A stretch of DNA of 64,000 bases, taken from an uncultured Eubacteriaceae bacterium. GTDB lineage: Bacteria; Bacillota; Clostridia; Lachnospirales; CAG-274. The notes beneath the pieces are model-generated. The model saw only the letters and a program-made list of their open reading frames with translations. It was not told where the DNA came from and did not search any database. The position numbers were made by a program, and so were the translations under genes. The stretch lies in assembly GCA_946497035.1 (NCBI GenBank), contig CAMMIW010000001.1, forward strand, positions 101,178 through 165,177, given 5' to 3'. Positions 37,228 to 46,118 of this stretch are shown here, in pieces. Position 1 is the stretch's first letter. Every line of letters begins with the position of its first letter.

Positions 37228-38010
37228 TTAATTATTTTTTAATCTTTGGCTTAAAACTTCATAAAAAATAATAGCAGAAGATATAGAAGCATTCATAGAC
37301 TCTACTTTACCAATCATAGGTATTTTAACAAGCTCATTTGCTTTATTTTTATATTTTTCTAAAACACCGTTTGCCTCATTACCAATTAATATAGCTGTAG
37401 CATTTTTAAAATTTATACTATAGGGCGGTTTGCCTCCTTCTAGGTAAGTACAAACTATATTAACATTATTTTCTTTTAGATTATCTATTAAAATATCTAA
37501 ATCACAATTTTCTATAATGTTAGTGTGAAATATAGAGCCCATAGTAGCTCTTATAACTTTATCATTATATAAATCAACGCAACCTTTAGATAAAAATATA
37601 GCATCTACCCCTAAAGCCTCTGCCGTTCTTATTATTGTGCCCATATTACCAGGATCACAAATTCTATCTAAAATAATAAAAAAACTATTATTATTTATAT
37701 TTACATCTTTTAAGCTATTTTTAGGTATATTACAAATAGCCATTATACCTTGTGGATTTATAGTATCACTAATTTTTTTAAAAACATCATTAGAAACTAT
37801 TATATTTTTAATATTAGTATATTTATCTTTATCTGACATTTCATTGTAAAATTTTTCAGAAAAAATATACATTTCTATATGTATATTAGAAGGTATTTCA
37901 TTTATAATTCTTTCTCCTTCTATGTAAAATTTATTGGCTTTTTCTCTTTCTTTTTTCTGTTTTAATTTTACTATATCTTTAATAATTTTGTTTTTATCAC
38001 TTGTAATCAA
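37228..38010 (-). CDS. TrmH/SpoU family RNA 2'-O-methyltransferase
   Basis: A 260-aa SPOUT methyltransferase that probably modifies 23S rRNA. Motifs are LDRICDPGNMGTIIRTAEAL, the TrmH-type GNEANGV and the C-terminal IPMIGKVESMNASISSAI knot. An N-terminal domain of about 100 residues precedes them. The start is TTG, 7 nt after AGGTG. The exact target nucleotide cannot be read from the sequence. Confidence 0.9.
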   Translation of the reverse strand: MITSDKNKIIKDIVKLKQKKEREKANKFYIEGERIINEIPSNIHIEMYIFSEKFYNEMSDKDKYTNIKNIIVSNDVFKKISDTINPQGIMAICNIPKNSLKDVNINNNSFFIILDRICDPGNMGTIIRTAEALGVDAIFLSKGCVDLYNDKVIRATMGSIFHTNIIENCDLDILIDNLKENNVNIVCTYLEGGKPPYSINFKNATAILIGNEANGVLEKYKNKANELVKIPMIGKVESMNASISSAIIFYEVLSQRLKNN

Positions 38011-38027
38011 TTTTTTTCACCTAAATA

Positions 38028-38681
38028 TTAATTATTTATTTTTTGAATAGAATCATTTTTACCTACAACAACTAATACATCATCTTTTTCTATTATTTCG
38101 TTTGGTAAAGGAGAAACTATTATACGGTTTTTTCTTTTTATAGCCACAATGTTTAAACCATATTTTGCTCGGATATTGTTATCTAAAATAGAGTTGTTTA
38201 TCCAATTTTTATGTGGTTGTACCTCTACAATAGCAAATTTGTCAGATAAGTTTATATAGTCTATAATATTGGTAGTAATAAGGGTATTAGCTATTCTAAC
38301 TCCCATATCTCTCTCAGGTAAAACCACCCTATCTGCTCCAACTTTTTCTAATATAGATTTTTGTATATCATTTTTAGCTTTAGCTATTACAAATTTTGCC
38401 CCTAATTCTTTGGCCATCATAGTAGCTAATATGCTACCCTCCATATCTTCTCCAATAGCAACTACCACAACATCAAAATTGTTTATACCAAATTGATCTA
38501 AAACATGAACATCTGTAACATCTGCCTGAATAGAATGACAACCATATTTTGACATTTCATTTACAATCTCTATATCTTTATCACAGCATAAAACATCACA
38601 GTCGTTTTCAATTAATGTTTTAACTAAGCTTTGTCCAAATCTTCCTAAACCAAGAACGGCAAATTGTCTATTTCTTCCCAT
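38028..38681 (-). CDS. ktrA: Potassium uptake protein, TrkA/KtrA type
   Basis: A 217-aa cytosolic gating subunit of a Ktr/Trk potassium transporter. The N-terminal RCK_N domain has the nucleotide-binding GLGRFGQSL at residues 11-19 and SIQADVTD. The C-terminal RCK_C domain spans about 135-215. It is cotranscribed with the membrane subunit gene 12 bp upstream. AGGAGG precedes the ATG. It binds ATP/ADP or NAD and, in other bacteria, c-di-AMP. Confidence 0.93.
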   Translation of the reverse strand: MGRNRQFAVLGLGRFGQSLVKTLIENDCDVLCCDKDIEIVNEMSKYGCHSIQADVTDVHVLDQFGINNFDVVVVAIGEDMEGSILATMMAKELGAKFVIAKAKNDIQKSILEKVGADRVVLPERDMGVRIANTLITTNIIDYINLSDKFAIVEVQPHKNWINNSILDNNIRAKYGLNIVAIKRKNRIIVSPLPNEIIEKDDVLVVVGKNDSIQKINN

Positions 38682-38693
38682 TTTTTCCTCCTA

Positions 38694-40091
38694 TTATCCA
38701 ACTATAATTTTTTCTTCTGGATAATGTATAACATTTTTCTTATTAAGCTTTCTAAAAGATAAAGCTAATGTAATAGTTATAGGGCCTAATCTTCCTATAA
38801 ACATACATAATATTATTATAATTTTACCTAATGTAGATAAACTAGGTGTAATACCTGTAGATAAGCCTACCGTACCTAAAGCGGATGAAACCTCATATAA
38901 CAAATCTATAAATTCATATTCTACACCTAACCCTTTTTCGGTCATTGTTAAAATTATCGTTGCCATAAAAATTAAAGACATCATCATCATAATGACGGAG
39001 AGAGCCTTTTGTATTGTAGATACACTTATAGTCTTTTTAAAAGCAGTAATACAATCTTTACCTTTTATAACAGATATAACCGCTAAAACTAAAACACCTA
39101 TAGTTACTGTTTTTATACCACCTGCTGTACCACCTGGCGAACCACCTATAGCCATTAATATAATAGCTAAAAATTTTGAACCGTAGTTTAAATTAGCTTG
39201 TCCTATAGCATCAAAACCTGCCGTCCTAAGAGTTACCGATTGAAAGGTAGAAGCTAATATTTTTTCATCTAATCTTAAGTTTGCTAATGTTTGTGGATTG
39301 TTAAATTCTATAATAAAAGTTAATATAGCACCTAATAATATTAATATACCTGTTATAGTTAATGTTAATTTAGAATGTACTGTCATAACAAATAATTTAA
39401 CTTTTTTATTTCTAGCTTTATCTATTTTATACTTAATATAATTTATAATATCTATTAAAACGGTGAAACCTAAGCCACCTAAAATAATTAATATCATTAT
39501 AGTTATATTAATAACATAATCTGTAGAATAAGGCATAAGGCTACTATCCCCTAATATATCAAAACCAGCGTTACAAAAAGCAGAAATAGAATGGAATATA
39601 CCTTTAAAAATACCACCTATAAGCCCATATTCTGGTATAAATCTTATAGATAATATAACAGCACCTATACCTTCAATAATAAATGTTACTCTTATTATTT
39701 TTTTTAAAAACATTACCATACCTTTAAAAGTAGAAAGATTAAAAGATTCTTGTATTAATATTCTGCCTCTTAAAGTTATTTTTTTACCTAATACAACTAA
39801 TATTATTGTAAATAAGCTCATAAAACCAAGGCCACCTATTTGTATTAAGCATAATATGATTATTTTACCAAATAAGCTCCAATGATAATAAGTGTTTACA
39901 ACAACAAGGCCTGTAACACAAACGGCAGATGTGGCCGTAAATAATGCATCTATAAAGCCAACACTTTCACCATTTTGGCTAGATATAGGTAAGCTTAATA
40001 AAAATGTGCCTATCATAATTACAACAAAAAAACTAAAAACAATTATATGTGGTGGCCCAAATTTAAAAAGACCTTTTTGTTTTTCATTCAC
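38694..40091 (-). CDS. ktrB: Potassium transporter, TrkH/KtrB type
   Basis: A 465-aa integral membrane subunit of a Ktr/Trk K+ uptake system, with four repeated pore regions and about eight membrane helices. P-loop-like segments are TATSAVCVTGLVV, ISAFCNAGFDI, LRTAGFDAIG and SSALGTVGLSTG. The start codon is GTG, preceded by GGGGAG at good spacing. It forms a complete transporter with ktrA. Confidence 0.93.
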   Translation of the reverse strand: MNEKQKGLFKFGPPHIIVFSFFVVIMIGTFLLSLPISSQNGESVGFIDALFTATSAVCVTGLVVVNTYYHWSLFGKIIILCLIQIGGLGFMSLFTIILVVLGKKITLRGRILIQESFNLSTFKGMVMFLKKIIRVTFIIEGIGAVILSIRFIPEYGLIGGIFKGIFHSISAFCNAGFDILGDSSLMPYSTDYVINITIMILIILGGLGFTVLIDIINYIKYKIDKARNKKVKLFVMTVHSKLTLTITGILILLGAILTFIIEFNNPQTLANLRLDEKILASTFQSVTLRTAGFDAIGQANLNYGSKFLAIILMAIGGSPGGTAGGIKTVTIGVLVLAVISVIKGKDCITAFKKTISVSTIQKALSVIMMMMSLIFMATIILTMTEKGLGVEYEFIDLLYEVSSALGTVGLSTGITPSLSTLGKIIIILCMFIGRLGPITITLALSFRKLNKKNVIHYPEEKIIVG

Positions 40092-40325
40092 TTTTTATCT
40101 CCCCTTCTTTAGCAATTTTATTATAACATATTTTTAATATAACACAATGGTTTTTTATAATATATTTACATTTTCATTAAAATTTACAATAAATATTTAT
40201 TTAATTTTGTGAATATAAATATTTTTTAGTATTAGATATATTTTAAGTATTTATCCTTAATAATTTTAAAGTTTTGCAATAAATATGAGCAACATTATAA
40301 ATTGATAAGATTATGGCCTTATCAA

Positions 40326-40364
40326 AAAGGTTGGTAAAGGATATTAAATTATATCCTAACCTTT
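40326..40364 (-). terminator. Second terminator after the pst-phoU operon
   Basis: Minus strand AAAGGTT ... GGATAT/ATATCC ... AACCTTT followed by TTG, a bulged stem with a T run. It follows a first hairpin after phoU. Confidence 0.6.
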
Positions 40365-40414
40365 ATCTTTTACATTATTAAAAAACCTAGTTTGAAAATG
40401 ATATATTTAATAGA

Positions 40415-40444
40415 AACAGGTATGATTTTAAAACCATACCTGTT
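40415..40444 (-). terminator. First hairpin after phoU (GGTATGG type)
   Basis: AACAGGTATG...CATACCTGTT, extended on the minus strand by a G-U pair. The tail is only weakly T-rich. The GGTATGG stem recurs in the terminator at 46057-46088. Confidence 0.6.
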
Positions 40445-40481
40445 ATAATCTCTTTATTTTTATGATTATATAATATAACCT

Positions 40482-41144
40482 TTATAATATTCTACTATTT
40501 TTATATTCGCCTGTTTCATTAAATTCTACCCACTCACAAATATTTTCTGCGTGATCCCCAATTCTTTCAAAATATTTTGCTATCATAAGAAAATCTATAC
40601 ACATATCTGATAAATCATTAGATTTTTTTATAATATCAATTACTTCTGATTTCACTTTTGTAAATAAACTATCTACCTGATCATCTATCTCTATTATTTT
40701 TTTAGTAAGCTCTGTATCTCCTTTTACAAAAGCTTCTATAGAGCCTTTAACCATTTTTTTAGCCAAAGAAGCCATCTCAGGAATATTTTCTACTATTTCA
40801 AAAACATGATCTCCATCTATTTTTAAAATAATGCTGGCTATATCTGCTGCGTGATCACCTATTCTTTCCATATCTGTAACCATTTTTAAAGCTGTAGAAA
40901 CTATTCTTAAATCTTTGGCAACTGGCTGTTGACGTAATATTAAAGAAAGACAATGACTTTCAATAGCTTTTTCCATATTGTCAATTTCTTTATCTTTTTT
41001 TATAATATCTTTAGCTAAATCTTTATCTTGTTTTTTAAAAGCTATTATTACATTTTCGATAGCTTCTTCTATTAAAGCCCCCATCTTTATAAGCTCAATG
41101 TTTAATTTATCTATTTCGTTTTGAAATCCAAGTCTGCCAGTCAT
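40482..41144 (-). CDS. phoU: Phosphate signalling protein PhoU
   Basis: A 220-aa helical regulator of phosphate uptake and PHO signalling. Two PhoU repeats are visible; conserved metal-binding segments are VTDMERIGDHAADIA and AKYFERIGDHAENIC. Last gene of the pstS-pstC-pstA-pstB-phoU order. AGGAGGGG lies before the ATG. It damps PHO activation in other bacteria; the kinase/regulator pair is not in this window. Confidence 0.96.
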   Translation of the reverse strand: MTGRLGFQNEIDKLNIELIKMGALIEEAIENVIIAFKKQDKDLAKDIIKKDKEIDNMEKAIESHCLSLILRQQPVAKDLRIVSTALKMVTDMERIGDHAADIASIILKIDGDHVFEIVENIPEMASLAKKMVKGSIEAFVKGDTELTKKIIEIDDQVDSLFTKVKSEVIDIIKKSNDLSDMCIDFLMIAKYFERIGDHAENICEWVEFNETGEYKNSRIL

Positions 41145-41168
41145 ATTACCCCTCCTAAAATTTTAATA

Positions 41169-41930
41169 TCATCCAAATCTACCTGTAATATAATCTTCTG
41201 TTCTTTTATCTTTAGGCCTTGAAAATATATCATCTGTAGAGCCCATCTCTACCATTTCTCCAACTAAAAAGAAAGATGTATAATCTGATATTCTCGCTGC
41301 TTGTTGCATATTATGTGTAACAGTAACAACAGTATAATCTTTTTTAAGCTCAGACATAAGCTCCTCTATTTTTATTGTTGATATAGGATCTAGAGCAGAT
41401 GTAGGCTCATCCATTAATAAAACCTCTGGTTTAACCGCTAAAGCTCTAGCTATGCAAAGCCTTTGTTGTTGTCCACCAGAAAGGCCTAAGGCAGATTTTT
41501 TAAGCCTATCTTTAACCTCATCAAAAATAGCTGCCCCTTTTAAGCTAGTTTCTACTATTTCATCTAAATCAGCCTTAGATTTTATACCGTGTATTCTAGG
41601 GCCATAAGCAATATTATCATATATACTCATAGGGAAAGGATTAGGTTGTTGAAAAACCATACCTACTTTTTTTCTAAGTAGTGTAGTATCTACTTTAGGA
41701 GAATATATATCTTCTCCATCTAATAATATTTTACCATCTATTTTTACATTTTCTACTAAATCGTTCATTCTATTAAGAGTTTTTAAAAATGTAGATTTAC
41801 CACAACCAGATGGGCCTATAAATGCTGTTATTTTGCCTTTTAATATATTCATATTTATATTTTTAAGGGCTTGATGTGCACCATAATATAAATTTAAGTT
41901 TTCAACAGAAATTTTTGTATCATTTTCCAT
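41169..41930 (-). CDS. pstB: Phosphate ABC transporter ATP-binding protein PstB
   Basis: The 253-aa ATPase of the high-affinity phosphate importer. Walker A is GPSGCGKST (about 38-46), the signature is [16 protein letters not shown], Walker B is [12 protein letters not shown] and the switch His is in [10 protein letters not shown]. Conserved start features such as [15 protein letters not shown] are typical of PstB. It follows pstA by 20 bp. Confidence 0.97.
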   Translation of the reverse strand: MENDTKISVENLNLYYGAHQALKNINMNILKGKITAFIGPSGCGKSTFLKTLNRMNDLVENVKIDGKILLDGEDIYSPKVDTTLLRKKVGMVFQQPNPFPMSIYDNIAYGPRIHGIKSKADLDEIVETSLKGAAIFDEVKDRLKKSALGLSGGQQQRLCIARALAVKPEVLLMDEPTSALDPISTIKIEELMSELKKDYTVVTVTHNMQQAARISDYTSFFLVGEMVEMGSTDDIFSRPKDKRTEDYITGRFG

Positions 41931-41950
41931 TTTAATCCCTCTTTCGTCAA

Positions 41951-42802
41951 TTATTTTTTGCTACCTTTTAATATAACTTTTGTAATAATATTAAGCAAAA
42001 ATACTAAACATAATAAAACAAAACCTATACCAAATGCATTATCATATTCTGCTTTAGACATACTAAGATACATTTGTATTGTTAATGTACCACCAGAGCT
42101 AAAAATATGTGTAAATAAATTTCTAGGTAATAAGTAAACGCTTCCTGCAGTAAATAATAATGCTGCCGATTCTCCAATAATTCTACCCATAGCAAGTATA
42201 GTTCCTGTAACTATACCTGGTGCAGCACTAGGTAATATAATAGTCCTTATCATATACCATTTTGTACTACCCATACCTATAGCACCATCTCTATAACCTT
42301 TTGGAACAGTTCTTAAAGATTCTGTTGTAGTTCTTATTATTAAAGGTAAAATCATTATAGTAAGTGTTAAGCTACCACATAATATGGAAAATTTAAGATT
42401 TAAAGTTATACCAAAAAATACCATACCAAAAAGACCATATATTATAGAAGGTATACCTGCCAATGTTTCTGTAGTAAATTCTATAATTTGAACAAATTTT
42501 GCATTTTTTGCATATTCATTTAAATAAATAGCAGAACCTATGCCTGTTGGTAAAGCTATTAACAATGTAATAACTATAATATATAATGTATTAATTATAT
42601 TACCTAATATACCAAAAGTTTCATTGATAGTAGAAGGTACTGTAGATATAAATTGCCAATTAACTTTAGCTATACCTCTATATGTTACATATCCTATTAT
42701 AGATATTAATATAAAAACAGTTATTATCATAGATATATATATTAAAGCAAGTAATAAATTATCTAAAGGTTTAGATTTTTTATTGTAAATACTATTTTCC
42801 AT
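41951..42802 (-). CDS. pstA: Phosphate ABC transporter permease PstA
   Basis: A 283-aa permease with about six membrane helices. The EAA-like segment [20 protein letters not shown] and the phosphate permease feature [16 protein letters not shown] support PstA. It overlaps the end of pstC by 1 bp, and AAAGGAG precedes the ATG. Confidence 0.96.
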   Translation of the reverse strand: MENSIYNKKSKPLDNLLLALIYISMIITVFILISIIGYVTYRGIAKVNWQFISTVPSTINETFGILGNIINTLYIIVITLLIALPTGIGSAIYLNEYAKNAKFVQIIEFTTETLAGIPSIIYGLFGMVFFGITLNLKFSILCGSLTLTIMILPLIIRTTTESLRTVPKGYRDGAIGMGSTKWYMIRTIILPSAAPGIVTGTILAMGRIIGESAALLFTAGSVYLLPRNLFTHIFSSGGTLTIQMYLSMSKAEYDNAFGIGFVLLCLVFLLNIITKVILKGSKK

Positions 42803-43731
42803 TATTTATCTCCTTTCTTTAATATTCTACTTATAACTATATTTATAATCATTATAAATACGAATAACACAAGGCCTATAGTAAATAATGCTTCTCTATG
42901 TAAACCAGAAGAATAAGACATTTCAGAAACAATACCTGTTGTTAAAAATCTTACAGAATTGAAAGGTAATGGTAAATTAACCGAGTTACCAGAAACTAAA
43001 ACTATAGCCATAGCCTCTCCTATAGCTCTACCAATACCTAAAACGATAGCCGTTATTATACCTGACTTTGCAACTGGTATACAAACTTTAAATATAGTTT
43101 GTATATATGTAGCACCTAATGCTAAAGAGGCCTGCTTTAAACTAACAGGTACCGCCTTTAAAGCTGTTTCACTAACATTTATAACTGTTGGTAAAATCAT
43201 TATAGCTAAAACTAATATTGCAGCTAAAAGATTTGCTCCACCTGTAAATTGATGATTTGGGTCATTTTTAAATAAGTATAACTCCAGCTTATATATTATT
43301 GGATTTATTATTAAAAGCCCAAAAAGACCATATATGATAGATGGTATACCTGCTAAAAGCTCTATACAAGGTTTTATAAATTTATAAGTTTTTTTACCTG
43401 CTATATCTGATAAATATACTGCTGTTAAAACACCAATAGGAACACCTATTATAATGGATGCAAATGTACCCATAATAGATGTTAAAATTATGTAAGCTAT
43501 ACCAAAAGAAGGCACTTCTGCCGTTGGTTTCCATACAGAATTAAACAACATATCTTTTATACCAATTTTAAAAAGAGCTGGTGTTCCAGATATAAGCATA
43601 TATATTGTTATAGCAAAAACTGCTATAACAGCTGCTAAAGAACATATAAAAAATATAGCTTGCATAGTTATTTCTAAAGTGGAATTATTTTTATTTTTAG
43701 AAAAAATACTTTCTTGTTGTTTTGTATCCAT
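42802..43731 (-). CDS. pstC: Phosphate ABC transporter permease PstC
   Basis: A 309-aa permease with about six membrane helices, pairing with PstA to form the channel. Typical segments are [17 protein letters not shown] and TALKAVPVSLKQASLALGAT. The gene starts 143 bp after pstS, in contrast to the tight spacing of the rest of the operon. AAGGT is a modest ribosome site. Confidence 0.96.
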   Translation of the reverse strand: MDTKQQESIFSKNKNNSTLEITMQAIFFICSLAAVIAVFAITIYMLISGTPALFKIGIKDMLFNSVWKPTAEVPSFGIAYIILTSIMGTFASIIIGVPIGVLTAVYLSDIAGKKTYKFIKPCIELLAGIPSIIYGLFGLLIINPIIYKLELYLFKNDPNHQFTGGANLLAAILVLAIMILPTVINVSETALKAVPVSLKQASLALGATYIQTIFKVCIPVAKSGIITAIVLGIGRAIGEAMAIVLVSGNSVNLPLPFNSVRFLTTGIVSEMSYSSGLHREALFTIGLVLFVFIMIINIVISRILKKGDK

Positions 43732-43830
43732 AATATTATTACCTTTCTTAAATAGATAAAATATTCTAAGTTTTAATAATCTTAAATTAAAAAAACTATT
43801 TACAATCTAATAGTAAAAAATAACTATATA

Positions 43831-43866
43831 AAGAAGAATACAATAAAAACTTATTATATTCTTCTT
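43831..43866 (-). terminator. Attenuator hairpin between pstS and pstC
   Basis: AAGAAGAATA...TATTCTTCTT with an inner 5-bp extension and one wobble that pairs only on the minus strand. The T-tail is weak, so partial readthrough is likely. This fits the usual need for more binding protein than permease. Confidence 0.55.
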
Positions 43867-43874
43867 TACAAAAA

Positions 43875-44714
43875 CTAATCTAAACTAACTAAACCTACTT
43901 TTTCTACTAATTGTTTGCCTTCTTCACTATCTAAAAAGTTAAATAACTCTTGAACCTCTGGTTTTTGTTGTGCTATTTCACCATTTGTAGCCATAACAAA
44001 AGGACGAGAAAGCATATATTGGCCTGATTTTATATTTTCTGGTGTAGGTTCAAAACCATCTATTTTTAAAGGTTTAGCAGTAGAATTATGAATAACATCT
44101 AAAGATACATAACCTATAGAACCTGGTGTAGATTCAACTTTACCTACAACAGCACCTGTAGAGTCGATCTCTTGAGAATAAACACATTTATCTTCCAAAC
44201 CTATAATCTCTTCAAAAGCACCTCTTGTACCAGATCCTGCTTCTCTACCAATAACAACTATGCCCATATCTTCGCCGCCAACCTCGCTCCAATTTTTAAT
44301 TGTTCCGTCATATATACCTTTAAGTTGCTCTAAAGTTAAATCTGATACAACGTTTTCAACATTTGTTATAATTGCAATACCATCAAGAGCTACAACGTTT
44401 TCTACAACACCTTTATCAAGCTCTGCTTGTTTTAAAGCTCTAGAAGAATTACCAATATCTACTGTTTTATTAGCAACCGCTTCTATCCCAGAACTAGAAC
44501 CAGTAAACTGAGCTGTTACTGTTACTCCAGGATATTTTTGCATAAAAACTTCTGCTAAAGAATTTGATAATTTTTCCATAGATGTAGAACCATTCATAGT
44601 GATACTACCGCTTAAATCTGATGTAGAACTACTATCACTAGAAGAGCTACCACAACCTACTAATGTTGCAACAACTAATGTTGATGTTAATAAAAATTTA
44701 AATATTTTTTTCAT
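43875..44714 (-). CDS. pstS: Phosphate-binding lipoprotein PstS
   Basis: A 279-aa extracytoplasmic binding protein. The lipobox LVATLVGCGSS predicts lipid anchoring at Cys21. Phosphate-binding features are GSTSMEKL, GSSSGIEAV and IGREAGSGTRGAFEE. AGAGA precedes the ATG. First gene of pstS-C-A-B-phoU, probably induced at low phosphate. Confidence 0.95.
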   Translation of the reverse strand: MKKIFKFLLTSTLVVATLVGCGSSSSDSSSTSDLSGSITMNGSTSMEKLSNSLAEVFMQKYPGVTVTAQFTGSSSGIEAVANKTVDIGNSSRALKQAELDKGVVENVVALDGIAIITNVENVVSDLTLEQLKGIYDGTIKNWSEVGGEDMGIVVIGREAGSGTRGAFEEIIGLEDKCVYSQEIDSTGAVVGKVESTPGSIGYVSLDVIHNSTAKPLKIDGFEPTPENIKSGQYMLSRPFVMATNGEIAQQKPEVQELFNFLDSEEGKQLVEKVGLVSLD

Positions 44715-44807
44715 ACTAATCTCTCCAAAATAATTTATTTAATTTTTAACATATTTACATTATACATTATATATTTTTAAGCTAATATCAACATATAGTA
44801 TAAAATT

Positions 44808-44824
44808 TGTAAATTTTTTGTAAA
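44808..44824 (-). promoter_or_regulatory. Candidate PHO box upstream of pstS
   Basis: Minus strand TTTACA-N5-TTTACA, an 11-bp direct repeat like the PhoB/PhoP binding pattern. TATAAT-type -10 candidates lie at 44759-44771. The distance to them is longer than in the E. coli model, so this is tentative. Confidence 0.4.
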
Positions 44825-44900
44825 ATTTTATTATTTATATTAATTTTTATAAACTATACATGATAGAAAATACAGTTCCTAAATATACTTAACAACATAA

Positions 44901-44930
44901 AAAATGATAGGCATACTAACCTATCATTTT
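44901..44930. terminator. Terminator after the phage-tail-type genes
   Basis: AAAATGATAGG-TTAGTATG-CCTATCATTTT on the minus strand with a T run. It overlaps the last codons and stop of the 47-aa gene. Confidence 0.85.
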
Positions 44931-45059
44931 TACAAGTTCTTCATACTGTTCTAAAGTTATTCTATTAAAAGTTAAAAATATATCTAGCTTTTTTAACATA
45001 CTTTCCTTTTCATAATTACCGCTTTGTATAATTATTTTTGTACTTTCATATGTATTCAT
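44916..45059 (-). CDS. Small phage-type protein (47 aa, XkdX-like)
   Basis: A 47-aa protein, MNTYESTKIIIQSGNYEKES... ending FNRITLEQYEELVKMIG. The FLTFNRIT..QYEEL pattern resembles small proteins found next to tail-fibre genes in clostridial phages. AAGGTGG lies 9 nt before the ATG. Its start overlaps the upstream gene's stop by one base. Family is by pattern memory only. Confidence 0.65.
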   Translation of the reverse strand: MNTYESTKIIIQSGNYEKESMLKKLDIFLTFNRITLEQYEELVKMIG

Positions 45060-45331
45060 TATAAATTACCACCTTTCATTGAACTTAACTCTATCATACA
45101 TTTTAAATATTCTAAATCATTTATTATTTGAGCATTAATTATTTCTTGTTGTGTTACTTGGGGTAATTTTTCTTCTTCTTCATATTCCACCCATCTGTCA
45201 TTTTCATATTTTTTACCTGTTGTATCAAAATCTTCTTCAAGCAAGATCATATTATCTTTATCAACCTCTCCGCTTAAATAACTAATGCCTACAACTATTC
45301 CACCTTCATTGATAATTGCGTACTTATACAT
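45059..45331 (-). CDS. Phage-type accessory tail protein
   Basis: A 90-aa acidic protein starting MYKYAIINEGGIVVGISYLSG, a start seen in tail-associated genes of Firmicute phages (recalled, not searched). The ATG at 45331 was chosen because AAAGGAG lies 9 nt upstream; an ATG three codons earlier would have none. It lies between the tail-tip-like gene and the 47-aa gene, with 18 bp or less between them. Function unknown. Confidence 0.6.
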   Translation of the reverse strand: MYKYAIINEGGIVVGISYLSGEVDKDNMILLEEDFDTTGKKYENDRWVEYEEEEKLPQVTQQEIINAQIINDLEYLKCMIELSSMKGGNL

Positions 45332-45349
45332 TAATTTCATCTCCTTTCA

Positions 45350-45925
45350 TTAATAAAATTCTATAACTTGCCACGAACAAGTACCTACAACAGATACTAA
45401 ACTAGATGCTGTTTCTGCTGTAATAGAAAAACTATTTGATCTAAAATCTGATAAATAAAAAGAATAAGAAAAATATTGTGTGTTATATTCTGTTCTAAAT
45501 CCTTGTAATAAAACAATAGTTTTTGCTGTATTTACTGGACTTATAGATACAGTACGGTATCTCTCAGTAGAAGCCATTGTAAAAGTGCCCCTTTGTATAC
45601 TTTTTATTACCGAGTTACCTGTACCTAAAGATTGTTTTATTTGCTTTATATCATTTTCCACTTGTTTTATTTTATTTTCGATATTATACTTACTAGTTTC
45701 CTTAGCTATACCTTGTAAATTTTCTTGTATATCAGAAATATTAACCTTTTTTTCATCTAAAAGCTTTGTATTATTGTTTAAAACTTTTATGTTTACTATA
45801 TCTGTTTCTAAAGGATATTCTATTTCTTCTTTATTTGTAAATTTATCATCTTCATCTATATATTTATTTTCATCTTTTAAAATAGATTTTTCTTTTATTT
45901 CTTTGGTTAAATTTTTAAAACTCAT
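45350..45925 (-). CDS. Phage tail-fibre-tip-like protein
   Basis: A 191-aa protein. The first 85 residues are charged, the middle (about 85-105) is a coiled-coil-like helix, and the last 85 residues resemble C-terminal tips of phage tail proteins: SVIKSIQRGTFTMA, a beta-rich domain with SISPVNTAKTIVLL, and an ending WQVIEFY. GGGAGGGG precedes the ATG. Adjacent genes are also phage-like, but no capsid, tail-tube or lysis gene is nearby, so it is probably a domesticated or remnant module. Confidence 0.65.
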   Translation of the reverse strand: MSFKNLTKEIKEKSILKDENKYIDEDDKFTNKEEIEYPLETDIVNIKVLNNNTKLLDEKKVNISDIQENLQGIAKETSKYNIENKIKQVENDIKQIKQSLGTGNSVIKSIQRGTFTMASTERYRTVSISPVNTAKTIVLLQGFRTEYNTQYFSYSFYLSDFRSNSFSITAETASSLVSVVGTCSWQVIEFY

Positions 45926-46056
45926 TATTTCCCCTCCCAGTTTATAATATAAAATTTTTTATAAAAACTTGTTGTAAATAATACTTACTATACAATTTTG
46001 ATTTTATCATACTATTGTTAATATTTATGTAATATTTATGAAATATTACAATTTAA

Positions 46057-46088
46057 CAAAAATAGGTATGGTTTTTATACCATACCTA
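46057..46088 (-). terminator. Terminator of the DUF262 gene (GGTATGG type)
   Basis: TAGGTATGGT-ATAAAA-ACCATACCTA on the minus strand followed by TTTTTG. A perfect 10-bp stem shared in core with the hairpin after phoU. Confidence 0.88.
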
Positions 46089-46118
46089 CCAAAATTTTTT
46101 ACCAAATAAATAATATTT

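Larger units (their letters stand above)
40092..40481. other. Gap between ktrB and phoU holding tandem hairpins
   Basis: 390 bp without a gene. The right half carries two phoU-side terminators (listed) and a small GATAAG...CTTATC hairpin at 40304-40323. The left 200 bp is AT-rich; it must hold the ktrB promoter but no clear -35/-10 pair was found. Confidence 0.6.
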